Positions 55,022 to 63,252 of a stretch of DNA of 64,000 nucleotides are shown here, piece by piece. The position numbers and the translations under genes were made by a program. Within the stretch, counting starts at the first letter, position 1. Each line of letters opens with the position of its first letter. The notes beneath the pieces are model-generated. The model saw only the letters and a program-made list of their open reading frames with translations. It ran no database searches and was not told the DNA's origin. Source of the stretch: an uncultured Sanguibacteroides sp. (GTDB lineage Bacteria; Bacteroidota; Bacteroidia; Bacteroidales; Marinifilaceae); the NCBI RefSeq assembly GCF_900543425.1, contig NZ_UQRQ01000008.1:108842-172841 (forward strand), read 5' to 3'.

Positions 55022-56407
55022 TTAAGCTGCATGGGAACAAGAGTCTTTGGGCAGAGATTTTACCCGGGCAAAACTCTTCCCGACCCATTTTCGGCTATTC
55101 CAACGACGTACAAAAACAATAGCCCGGATACCCTCATCCAGGGTAAAGGCAATCCACATGCCGGCTAATCCCCATCCCAAGCTAATACCGAAAACATAGC
55201 TTAAAGCAGTAGCCACACCCCACATTACGATAACACCGGTCACAAAAGGATAAGTCACATCCCCTACCGCATTCAAAACATTTACGGAAAGAATATTTAC
55301 GGCACGCCCCACCTCCAACACGACATCGATACACAGTATCACTATTCCCATCCCAACGATTTCCGGATTACGGGTCAACAGGCTGAATATCGTCTTACTA
55401 AATAATGCCGTGACGATTGCCACGCTGATGGAGACAATAACGGAAAGACGCAAACAATAACGTTGCAACACAAAAGCCGCACGCGGACGATCGGCCCCCA
55501 CCAAATGCCCTACACAAATAGCCGCACCCTGCCCCAAGGCCACCGAAAAAACATAAGAGAATAAAACAATATTCATGGCATAAGTCCTGGCCGTCAAAGC
55601 TCCCGTGCCCAACATAATCGTAAAGTAAGTAATAACGACCTGCGATAAACTGTACGAAACCTGCTCCCCTGCAGCCGGTAAACCGATATGTAATAAATTC
55701 TTTAACTTATCAAAAGGAAACGGACGGAAGTAAGCAATTGGAAATTCCCGCACTACTTTACGAAACAAAATAAAAGTCAATAAAACCAAAGCTATCATCC
55801 TGCAAAATGAAGTCGAAATAGCCGCACCTTCCACACCCATTTGAGGTAACCCGAACTTTCCGAAAATCAAGGCATAGTTACCTAATATATTCAGTACATT
55901 CATCAGCAGGGTCACACGCATCGGATAAAAAGCCTTGTTATGGCTTCTCAACACGGCAGATAGAGTTAAAGCAATCGCTTGCAAAAAAGCAAAACCTCCC
56001 ACGATTCGCATATAAACCAAACCGTCGGCAACCAAGCCCGGATCAAGATTCATCATCTTCAACAAGGATTCTGCCCGAAAGAATAAAACGGCACTGATAG
56101 ACAAACCGATCAACGTGTTAAAAAGCAAGGAAACACCCACAACCTGTATGACATTCTTATGCTGCTTTGCCCCCAAATATTGTGAACAAAGTACCGAAGT
56201 ACCGACAGTACTCACGCCGAATACCAAAAAGACCAGATTCAACAATTGATTGACCACCCCCACGGCCGCAACCGTATCATCGGAATAACGACTCAACATA
56301 AAGGTATCCATCGCACCCAACAACATGATCAACAAGGTCTCGATAAAAATAGGCCCTGTCAATTTAAACAATCGCACCCGTAAGCTCTTCTGATCTTCCA
56401 TCGCCAT
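55022..56407 (-). CDS. MATE-family efflux transporter
   Basis: A 461-residue, 12-helix multidrug/toxic compound extrusion transporter. The two homologous halves are visible: PIFIETLLIMLLGAMDTFMLSRYSDDTVAAVGV in the first, and GLPAAGEQVSYSLSQVVITYF in the second. It lacks a C-terminal domain. It is separate in the tree sense from the second MATE gene at 61.3 kb: the two share the fold but little sequence. The substrate is unknown. Confidence 0.93.
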   Translation of the reverse strand: MAMEDQKSLRVRLFKLTGPIFIETLLIMLLGAMDTFMLSRYSDDTVAAVGVVNQLLNLVFLVFGVSTVGTSVLCSQYLGAKQHKNVIQVVGVSLLFNTLIGLSISAVLFFRAESLLKMMNLDPGLVADGLVYMRIVGGFAFLQAIALTLSAVLRSHNKAFYPMRVTLLMNVLNILGNYALIFGKFGLPQMGVEGAAISTSFCRMIALVLLTFILFRKVVREFPIAYFRPFPFDKLKNLLHIGLPAAGEQVSYSLSQVVITYFTIMLGTGALTARTYAMNIVLFSYVFSVALGQGAAICVGHLVGADRPRAAFVLQRYCLRLSVIVSISVAIVTALFSKTIFSLLTRNPEIVGMGIVILCIDVVLEVGRAVNILSVNVLNAVGDVTYPFVTGVIVMWGVATALSYVFGISLGWGLAGMWIAFTLDEGIRAIVFVRRWNSRKWVGKSFARVKSLPKDSCSHAA

Positions 56408-56466
56408 TCATTTTAACGATGCAAAAATAAGAGTCAGTCTCTCAGGTTGACTTGATATAAATCAAA

Positions 56467-56498
56467 AAAAACGTGTTGAGTTTCCTCAACACGTTTTT
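56467..56498 (-). terminator. Terminator of the metzincin gene
   Basis: A perfect 14-base inverted repeat (AAAAACGTGTTGAG / CTCAACACGTTTTT, 56467-56480 with 56485-56498) with a TTTC loop, in the gap between the converging-strand neighbours. On the minus strand it ends with a T run, about 20 bases after the protease stop. Confidence 0.85.
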
Positions 56499-56518
56499 AT
56501 GAAATACATACCATTATC

Positions 56519-59173
56519 TTATTTCTTCACAGCTTCCAAAGATAACAGGATAGCCTGGTAATGAGCTTTATCGGCAGCATTAGCTGACGGGATTTTACTC
56601 TTTAACAAAGAGATCATTTTTTCCATCAAAACCGTATTGTAAGCTCCGGTCTCATCGATATTGTCGATCCGGATTTCACGTTGCCATCCGTATCCGTATA
56701 CATCACCGAATTGATTTTTTTGCATTTGAGCGGCAACACATCCGGCTCCGTACTCATTTTCAATATGACGTAAACGTTTTTGGAAACGGGCAACAGATCC
56801 CGACTCATCCAATCCGTAAGCAACAATCTCATCTACAGAAGGTGCATAAGCATCAAGTTCCAAGTTTTCTCCTTGTAACCCGAACAATCCTCCACTCTTC
56901 TTACCTACTACTTTGTTAACAGCGGCTGCAACCTCTGCTGCCAAATTTCTTTGCAACAACTTATCGCCTTCGGTCAACTTACGGCCCTGAATCGTCGGCT
57001 CCCAGATTCCGGCATACAAATCATCATAGAACTCTTTCAAGGAATAAGCTTTATCGGCCACATGAGAAGAAACCATTACATTCTTATTCAATCCGAATAA
57101 CTTCTTGGCAACAGCAGCTCTCAGGGTAATAGACATATTCAAAGCCAAGGGGAATTTAGAGGTCAACTCCTTATCATTCAACCAATCGCTATTACGAACT
57201 TGTTTGATCGCCCAATTCATGGCTTTCTTTTGAATCTCTTTCGGTACGGCTTCATAACGTTTTCCGGGAGTTCCGTCTTTCACGTCAGACAAGTAGATAC
57301 CACCGACATTCACCAATGCATTGTTCAAATAACGGAAATATTGATTCACAATACTCATGTACAAATCTTGACGATGAGCGGTTGAAGGATCATCCGTAAT
57401 CCAGTTATTCAAGTTCTTCAAAATATATTTCAAGTTCTTGATACCGTAATCACCGGCTTTCATAGCGTCGTCTCCTAAATCTTCTTCCAAAGCACTCGGA
57501 TCGTAACGACTGTAAATTTGTTGTCTTCCGTAACGATACATCGGATCGCCGGCTTTTTCGTCAACCCAGCTTTCCAATACTTTAGCTTCTTCTTTTACTG
57601 ATTTATTTCCGGGGATCGGAGAATACAGCCATTTGATAGCATACAGATCATAAACACCCATATCAGGAGGGGTCAATCTAACACCCTTATCATTCGGTTG
57701 AGCTACATAGTTGAAACGAGCATAATCCATGATAGAAGGAGTCGTTCCGTATTTCTGAGTGAAAGAAGCAGAACGCAAAGAGTCTACCGGGAAGGCGTTA
57801 GAAGCGGCCATATTATGCATCAAACCTAACGTATGTCCGATTTCGTGAGCAAATACATAGGTAAGCGACTCATCCATAATTTCTTTCGGCATTTTTTTCG
57901 TCCGAACAGAAGGATCGATCTGAGCCGTTTGAACGAAACGCCAGTTATTGATCAGTTTAACAACATCATTGTACACCAGTACGGTAGCGTTAATAATCTC
58001 ACCCGTTCTCGGATCAACCCAAGAGGGACCCATGGCGTTGGCAACCTCGATCGGCACGTAGCGGATACAAGAATATTTCAAGTTGTCCGGGTCAAATTCC
58101 GGATCGTCTTTCGGGAAATCCTTGGCGATGATAGCTTTTTTAAAACCGATTTTTTCAAATGCCAGATTCCAGTCCTCTACTGCCATGTGGATGTATTTTT
58201 TCCACATATCCGGGAAATTATCGTCGATGTAGAAAACAATCGGCTTTTTCGGTTCCACGAGTTGTCCTTTTTTGAAGGCGATCTCGTCCGATGGTTCCAG
58301 TCTCCAACGGTTGGCGTAAAAAACATTAACAGCCTTGTTGTCGGTGTTCGTGTATTGGATTTTAATGGTCGGGAATATTCCCACTCGCGGATCCGCGATA
58401 CGGGGTCTCGCTGGGATTTCCGGCAAGAGTACGATACTCCGGGTTGCTACTACCGTAAGCGGTTTTTTGTATTCGTAATAGTTCTGTCCTCCGCGGATAT
58501 CACACTCGTAAGAGAGGTGGCTCCTCACGAGGACATTATCCTCGAATGCCTTGATTTCCCCGAGGAAAGATTTGTCTTGCTGGAAGCGGCTGCTTCTGAC
58601 CAGATATCCCCCGTAAGTATTGGCACCGTAATCATCGATCGGTTCGAGGTCTTTGTTATCACCCACGAACAATTTGGTGATATCGAAGACCACCGCCGTG
58701 CTGTCCGGATTGTAGGCTTCAACCTTGTAAACCCCGATAATAGCCCCGATGTTGGCTTTCTCGATGGCATTGGCTATGTTTTTATCTTCAGAGCGTGTGA
58801 TCGAGTAATTGAAAATTTGCCTTAATTGAATCGTGGAATCGATCATGGTAAATTGTATGTGCAACGGCTCTTTGGGTTTTTGTCCCACGATGGCATCCCC
58901 GTTATCACTGATTTCCGTTACGGTCGATCCCAGTAACATGTCTTTTCCCAAAAGTTGAAGGGGAAGTTCAAAATACAATTTATTATCGACCCGATGTAAA
59001 TTGATGAGTCCTTTTGCTTGTGTGTGGTCTTTTTTAAAGAGCTTGTCGTAAGCACTTTCTTTTTTGACAGGAGTTTTTGCCGTTTCTTTCTTTTTCTTTC
59101 TGGCAGAAGCCTCTGTTTCAGTTAAGAACGCTACTGTGAAAAAACAGAGCAATAATAACAATTTGTACTTCAT
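56519..59173 (-). CDS. Secreted zinc-dependent metalloprotease (DUF5117/DUF4953 metzincin)
   Basis: An 884-residue exported protein with a signal peptide (residues 1-24, cut near TEASA). An N-terminal DUF5118-like segment (about 38-85) and a DUF5117 domain (about 90-290) precede the metzincin catalytic domain. The active site is HEIGHTLGLMH at 443-453, and a Met-turn SIMDY lies near 479. Typical length for the Bacteroidota family annotated as zinc-dependent metalloprotease, which is usually linked with SusC/D loci. Here it follows a sigma-fecR pair instead (109 bases after fecR). A perfect inverted repeat lies upstream at 59227-59247. Confidence 0.92.
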   Translation of the reverse strand: MKYKLLLLLCFFTVAFLTETEASARKKKKETAKTPVKKESAYDKLFKKDHTQAKGLINLHRVDNKLYFELPLQLLGKDMLLGSTVTEISDNGDAIVGQKPKEPLHIQFTMIDSTIQLRQIFNYSITRSEDKNIANAIEKANIGAIIGVYKVEAYNPDSTAVVFDITKLFVGDNKDLEPIDDYGANTYGGYLVRSSRFQQDKSFLGEIKAFEDNVLVRSHLSYECDIRGGQNYYEYKKPLTVVATRSIVLLPEIPARPRIADPRVGIFPTIKIQYTNTDNKAVNVFYANRWRLEPSDEIAFKKGQLVEPKKPIVFYIDDNFPDMWKKYIHMAVEDWNLAFEKIGFKKAIIAKDFPKDDPEFDPDNLKYSCIRYVPIEVANAMGPSWVDPRTGEIINATVLVYNDVVKLINNWRFVQTAQIDPSVRTKKMPKEIMDESLTYVFAHEIGHTLGLMHNMAASNAFPVDSLRSASFTQKYGTTPSIMDYARFNYVAQPNDKGVRLTPPDMGVYDLYAIKWLYSPIPGNKSVKEEAKVLESWVDEKAGDPMYRYGRQQIYSRYDPSALEEDLGDDAMKAGDYGIKNLKYILKNLNNWITDDPSTAHRQDLYMSIVNQYFRYLNNALVNVGGIYLSDVKDGTPGKRYEAVPKEIQKKAMNWAIKQVRNSDWLNDKELTSKFPLALNMSITLRAAVAKKLFGLNKNVMVSSHVADKAYSLKEFYDDLYAGIWEPTIQGRKLTEGDKLLQRNLAAEVAAAVNKVVGKKSGGLFGLQGENLELDAYAPSVDEIVAYGLDESGSVARFQKRLRHIENEYGAGCVAAQMQKNQFGDVYGYGWQREIRIDNIDETGAYNTVLMEKMISLLKSKIPSANAADKAHYQAILLSLEAVKK

Positions 59174-59226
59174 GGTAATTTTTTTAAGTTTTTACATACG
59201 TGTGATTTATGCACACAACACCCGAA

Positions 59227-59247
59227 TTGATTCGTGTTTCGAATCAA
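59227..59247. repeat. Inverted repeat upstream of the metzincin gene
   Basis: TTGATTCG-TGTTT-CGAATCAA, a perfect 8-base inverted repeat 54 bases before the protease ATG. It could be an operator or an intercistronic hairpin between fecR and the protease. Confidence 0.45.
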
Positions 59248-59282
59248 TAAATAATTAATAATAAGCTATTTAATTTGTATTA

Positions 59283-60446
59283 TTATATCCTCATAATAGT
59301 CACTGTTCGATCTTTTACCTCAAATTTTACATCAGCGGTCAGTTCCAACACGCGGAATGCTTTTGTGATATCGGCATATTTGGGAATGAAACCCGTGAAG
59401 TGGTAATCTTTAATGGTTTGATTCGTGTAGAACAGGTTCACATCATACCACCTTGCCAATTTCATCATGACGACTTCCAGCCGTTCGTTGGAGAAATAAA
59501 ATTTATCATTTTTCCACGATATGGCGTTTCTGGCGTTTGTTTTTTTGATGCTGATGTCGTCCCCGCTTATTTCGAGGGCTTCGTCGGGTTTCAGTTTATA
59601 GTTTTTGTTTGCTTTTTTAACTTGTACACTACCTTCCAGCAACACGACCCGCGACACGTCATCATCCTTGTAGTTGGATATATTGAAACTTGTACCGAGT
59701 ACCTGTACGGCAAAATCTTTTCCTTCCACGATAAACGGGTGTCGCTCATCCCGACTGACTTCAAAATAGGCTTCTCCCTCGAGATACACCCGGCGTTCGG
59801 ATCGCGTGAAAGTAACCGGATACCGGAGTTTGGAATCGGAATTTAGATGTACTTTCGTCCCGTCCGCCAGCATGACGCTGTATTCTCCCCCTCTGCCGAT
59901 AACCAAGGTATGGATATTATCCGTTTGGGCGGTTGTATTCTCGGGTGTTCCGGTTTGGTAATATAACGTGGCAGAATCATTCCGGTATTTTGTCCCGGAA
60001 TTATCCGTTAATTCAAGTTGGCAGTTCTTGTGCAATTGTATCTCTTCCCGGTTCGACACGATGAGGGTGGCTTTGCCCACTCCCGGTTGAATCGGTTTCA
60101 TGGCAACTACATCTTTTGGCTTTATTTCCGTGCGGCTTTCTATCCGGTAAATAAAATAGGTACCGAGAAGAAGGAGAATGGTTGCCGCGTACCCGAAATA
60201 GCGGGATACGCGTCTTCGGGGAAAGGAAGTCACGTGTTTCCATGCCTTGTCCGTGTCAATCGTTTGTTTCAATCGATATTGTTCCAGTATATAGTTTTCG
60301 TTTTGTATACGAACGTATAATTCTTGGTTTTTATTCGATTGTTTCAACCAATTGGCGAGAAAGAGTTTTTCTTCTTCCGTGATTTCCTGCCTCATCTGTT
60401 TCAAGATTAGTTCGGAAATTTTCTGTATGTCGGATTCTTTTCTCAT
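59283..60446 (-). CDS. FecR-type anti-sigma factor
   Basis: A 387-residue anti-sigma factor with a cytoplasmic N-terminus (1-80), a membrane helix (about 83-101, FGYAATILLLLGTYFIYRI), a FecR domain (LADGTKVHLNSDSKLRYPV, VLGTSFNISNY) and a C-terminal DUF4974 domain (RWYDVNLFYTNQTIKDYHFTG). It is unusual in having no SusC gene downstream: the next gene is a secreted metalloprotease. It carries its own copy of the sigma-type promoter element. Confidence 0.94.
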   Translation of the reverse strand: MRKESDIQKISELILKQMRQEITEEEKLFLANWLKQSNKNQELYVRIQNENYILEQYRLKQTIDTDKAWKHVTSFPRRRVSRYFGYAATILLLLGTYFIYRIESRTEIKPKDVVAMKPIQPGVGKATLIVSNREEIQLHKNCQLELTDNSGTKYRNDSATLYYQTGTPENTTAQTDNIHTLVIGRGGEYSVMLADGTKVHLNSDSKLRYPVTFTRSERRVYLEGEAYFEVSRDERHPFIVEGKDFAVQVLGTSFNISNYKDDDVSRVVLLEGSVQVKKANKNYKLKPDEALEISGDDISIKKTNARNAISWKNDKFYFSNERLEVVMMKLARWYDVNLFYTNQTIKDYHFTGFIPKYADITKAFRVLELTADVKFEVKDRTVTIMRI

Positions 60447-60466
60447 TTTATGGCGTCTCTTATCCT

Positions 60467-60496
60467 TAAGACAAAAGAATTGAACCCGCGGGTGAC
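60467..60496 (-). promoter_or_regulatory. Putative ECF-sigma promoter upstream of fecR
   Basis: Minus-strand GTCACCC (complement of 60490-60496), 17 bases and GTCTTA (complement of 60467-60472), ending 20 bases before the fecR ATG. It has the same blocks and spacing as at 61129-61158 and 31215-31244. Here the GTCACCC block is followed by GCGGGT, making a local CCCGCGGG palindrome. Confidence 0.6.
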
Positions 60497-60522
60497 AGAG
60501 GGTATTATTTTTTCGAAGATTT

Positions 60523-61080
60523 TTAAAAACAAGGAAAAATAATGACTAATAAGGGGAACAAGTCTTTTAAATTTTCTTTCAAGAATTTGCGTGCTCTCAG
60601 GCGTTGGGTTTTCACCGTGTTTTCTGAGATCTGAAGGGTTTCGGCAACTTTACAAACCTCCATACCGTCGATGTAGCTTAGTTTGAAGACCTTCCGGCAT
60701 TCTTCCGGAAGTTTCTCGATGGTACTGAATATTTCTTCCATAATCTCGCTTTCGATTCGCTGAAGCAGGTAACTGTTTTCTTCATAGACTTCTTGCTCGA
60801 AGTCTTTCATTTTTTCAGTGATATATGCTTGATGCTTCAAGTGATTAATACAAGCGTTATGTACCGAACTGTAAAGGTAGGCTTTGAGTGAGTTTATTTT
60901 GTTTATTTTCACCTTTTTATGTAACAAGGTAATGAAAACATTTTGAACGATATCCTCGGCCTCGTCAAAATTATTCAAGATGCGGTTGGCAAAAAGACAT
61001 AACGCGGGATAAAACGTGGTAAACAGTTGTTTGCTACGTTCATCTGTCGAGAATAAATGCATGTTAGTCTCTTCCTCCAT
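60523..61080 (-). CDS. ECF sigma factor
   Basis: A 185-residue ECF sigma-70 factor. Region 2 has FTTFYPALCLFANRIL and EAEDIVQNVFITLLHKK, then LYSSVHNACINHLKHQ. Region 4 has LPEECRKVFKLSYIDGMEVCKVAETLQISENTVKTQRLRARKFL. It has its own copy of the putative ECF promoter 48 bases upstream, which suggests autoregulation. Next gene on the strand is fecR, 76 bases away. Confidence 0.95.
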   Translation of the reverse strand: MEEETNMHLFSTDERSKQLFTTFYPALCLFANRILNNFDEAEDIVQNVFITLLHKKVKINKINSLKAYLYSSVHNACINHLKHQAYITEKMKDFEQEVYEENSYLLQRIESEIMEEIFSTIEKLPEECRKVFKLSYIDGMEVCKVAETLQISENTVKTQRLRARKFLKENLKDLFPLLVIIFPCF

Positions 61081-61128
61081 CTCTTTTTGTCTTTTTAATC
61101 TTCATTGTTCACATACCATCCCTACATT

Positions 61129-61158
61129 TGAGACAAATAATATTCACCCGCGGGTGAC
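61129..61158 (-). promoter_or_regulatory. Putative autoregulatory ECF-sigma promoter
   Basis: Minus-strand GTCACCC (complement of 61152-61158), 17 bases and GTCTCA (complement of 61129-61134), 48 bases before the sigma ATG. It is nearly identical to the copy before fecR. In particular both share TGTCACCCGCGGGT and a following TTTGTCT at the same distance. Confidence 0.6.
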
Positions 61159-61257
61159 AACGGTTAAATATTTTTTTCAAAATCGCCTGTCAGAGTCTTG
61201 CCTTATAAATTGAAACAATCATTCGGGGCAAAGTTAGAATATTTTGGGATATATCTC

Positions 61258-61265
61258 TATTTTTG
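61258..61265 (+). promoter_or_regulatory. -7 promoter box of the second MATE gene
   Basis: TATTTTTG fits TAnnTTTG and lies 18 bases before the ATG at 61284. Because it overlaps the alternative upstream TTG start (61263), it favours the ATG. Confidence 0.4.
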
Positions 61266-61283
61266 TGTTTTCAAACGGACAGC

Positions 61284-62654
61284 ATGAGCAATTGGTTACG
61301 GAAATACGGGCGGCATTACTCGGAAACGGTTAAGATAGGCGTGCCTATCGTGTTGGGACAGCTAGGGGTTGTCGTGGTCGGGTTGGTGGATAATATTATG
61401 GTGGGACATTTCAGTACGGCTGATCTGGCGGCTTCCTCGTTCGTGAATAGCGTGTTCAATATCCCGATTCTTTTCGGCTTGGGTTTCTCATACGGGTTGA
61501 CTCCTTTGATCGGGCAATTTTTCGGTCGGGGGAATAAGTTCCGGGTAGGCGGTCTTTTGCGCAACAGTCTGTTGGCTAATTTGATGATCGGGGTGTTGCT
61601 CTCGTTGATCATGGGAGTGGTTTTCTTGAATGTTCATCGCATGGGACAGCCGGAAGAGTTACTGCCGCTCATTCGGCCTTATTTCCTGTTACAGTTAGCC
61701 TCGTTGGTTTTCGTGATGATGTTCAACAGCTTCAAGCAATTTGCCGACGGCATCACGGACACGAAGACTTCCATGTGGATCATGCTCTCCGCCAACGTGC
61801 TGAATATTATCGGGAACACGATTCTGATTTACGGGACTTTCGGGCTTCCGGCACTCGGCTTAACGGGAGCGGGAATATCCACGCTGGCATCCCGGGTATT
61901 CATGTTTGTCGCGTTCGCCGTCTTGTTTTTCCGGCGTTTGTCCTATCGTCGTTATTTGGTGGGGTATCGTCGGACAGCGTATAATTCGGGAGACTTGCGG
62001 GTGCTGAATCGTATGGGAATCATGGTCGGTTTGCAAATGGGGATGGAAACAGCGTTATTCAGCATCAGCGGGGTAATGATCGGTTGGCTGGGCACGGTCG
62101 CTTTGGCGGCGCATCAGGTGGTAGCCTCTATATCCACCCTTGGATTTATGGTGTATTATGGTGTCGGGTCTGCGGTTTCGATACGGGTAAGTAACTTTTA
62201 CGGTAGGGGAGATATCGCGAGCGTGAAACGGGCAACCATGGCGGGAATCCACTTGTTAGCTTTGTTGGCTTTGACCGTTTCCATATTCTTCCTGTCGGTA
62301 CGGGGACATATCGGACTGGTATATACTTCATCGGGAGAGGTGGTAGACTTGGTTGCCGTGTTGATGGTGATCCTCGTTTTTTACCAATTCGGTGACAGTC
62401 TGCAAATTATCTTTGCCAATGCCCTGCGAGGCGTTTCGGATGTGACTTCTATGGCTGTCATTTCCTTTATCGGCTACTTCGTGGTCGCTTTGCCCGTTTC
62501 TTACATTTGCGGCTTCGTTCTGGATTGGGGTATTGAAGGGGTTTGGACGGGTTATCCTCTCGGGCTCACCCTGACCGGCATTATGCTCTGTTGTCGTTTT
62601 TATTACTTTATCAGGAAGAAAAATTTGAAACCTTTTTCCCCAACCTCTCCCTGA
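61284..62654 (+). CDS. MATE-family efflux transporter
   Basis: A 456-residue, 12-helix MATE transporter of the NorM type. The first half has KIGVPIVLGQLGVVVVGLVDNIMVGHF and the second has MGIMVGLQMGMETALFSISGVMIGWLG. The ATG at 61284 is preferred over a TTG seven codons upstream, because a promoter box overlaps that TTG. The 3' end overlaps the convergent HAD-phosphatase gene by 44 bases. Base composition is more GC-rich than in the lipoprotein region near 6 kb. Confidence 0.94.
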   Translation: MSNWLRKYGRHYSETVKIGVPIVLGQLGVVVVGLVDNIMVGHFSTADLAASSFVNSVFNIPILFGLGFSYGLTPLIGQFFGRGNKFRVGGLLRNSLLANLMIGVLLSLIMGVVFLNVHRMGQPEELLPLIRPYFLLQLASLVFVMMFNSFKQFADGITDTKTSMWIMLSANVLNIIGNTILIYGTFGLPALGLTGAGISTLASRVFMFVAFAVLFFRRLSYRRYLVGYRRTAYNSGDLRVLNRMGIMVGLQMGMETALFSISGVMIGWLGTVALAAHQVVASISTLGFMVYYGVGSAVSIRVSNFYGRGDIASVKRATMAGIHLLALLALTVSIFFLSVRGHIGLVYTSSGEVVDLVAVLMVILVFYQFGDSLQIIFANALRGVSDVTSMAVISFIGYFVVALPVSYICGFVLDWGIEGVWTGYPLGLTLTGIMLCCRFYYFIRKKNLKPFSPTSP

Positions 62655-63228
62655 TTTCCTTGTACCCTTTCTGTTTATCCGAGAAATGTACCGTGTTAAT
62701 GCCGAGAGCCTGTGCGGCTTTGACATTCGCGGCAAGATCATCTATGAATAGTGATTCTTCCGGTTTCAAGTGATATCGTTTCAATATCAACTCGTAAATC
62801 TCCCTGTCCGGTTTAACCATGTGTTCTATCGCCGAGATAATCTGCCCGTCGAAATAGTTGAACACTTCCCGCGTCTTGAGATACTCGTAAAAGTCGAGCG
62901 ACATATTGGATAGACAATACAGTTTGTAGCCTTGCGCGGACAATAGCCTGATTAACGCTTCTGTTTCGGGAATCGGTACCAGCGAGCGTTTCACGTGTTC
63001 CACGAAAGCATCACATTCTTTGGCGGATATTCCGGTGAGCACGGATACTTTGTTCACGAGTTCTTCTCGCCCGAGAATTCCTTTGTCGAATTGAGTCCAA
63101 TAGTCTTTGAAGAATCCCTTGTTTTTGATGTTCATGATCAACGTCGGATTCCCTTTAAATGAGTCGATTACTTGTTCTCCGTTCCATTCGACTACCACTC
63201 CTCCTAAATCAAAAATAATGTTTTTCAT
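62611..63228 (-). CDS. HAD-superfamily phosphatase (YihX-like)
   Basis: A 205-residue haloacid dehalogenase hydrolase. Motif I is IIFDLGGVVVEWN (nucleophile D7, with Gly in place of the second Asp, as in YihX-type enzymes). Motif II is YCLSNMS near 110, motif III Lys is in KPDREIY near 145, and motif IV is LFIDDLAANVKAA near 167. A helical cap lies between motifs I and II. In E. coli YihX dephosphorylates glucose-1-phosphate; the substrate here is unknown. It lies 24 bases downstream of the TonB-receptor stop and may be in its operon. Confidence 0.92.
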   Translation of the reverse strand: MKNIIFDLGGVVVEWNGEQVIDSFKGNPTLIMNIKNKGFFKDYWTQFDKGILGREELVNKVSVLTGISAKECDAFVEHVKRSLVPIPETEALIRLLSAQGYKLYCLSNMSLDFYEYLKTREVFNYFDGQIISAIEHMVKPDREIYELILKRYHLKPEESLFIDDLAANVKAAQALGINTVHFSDKQKGYKEIRERLGKKVSNFSS

Positions 63229-63252
63229 AATCGGCTTATATTTTATTTTACT

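Noticed and set aside
57833..58825. A 330-residue plus-strand frame over the metzincin.
   Set aside because: Antisense to the protease including its HEIGH motif; no domain signature or start signal of its own.
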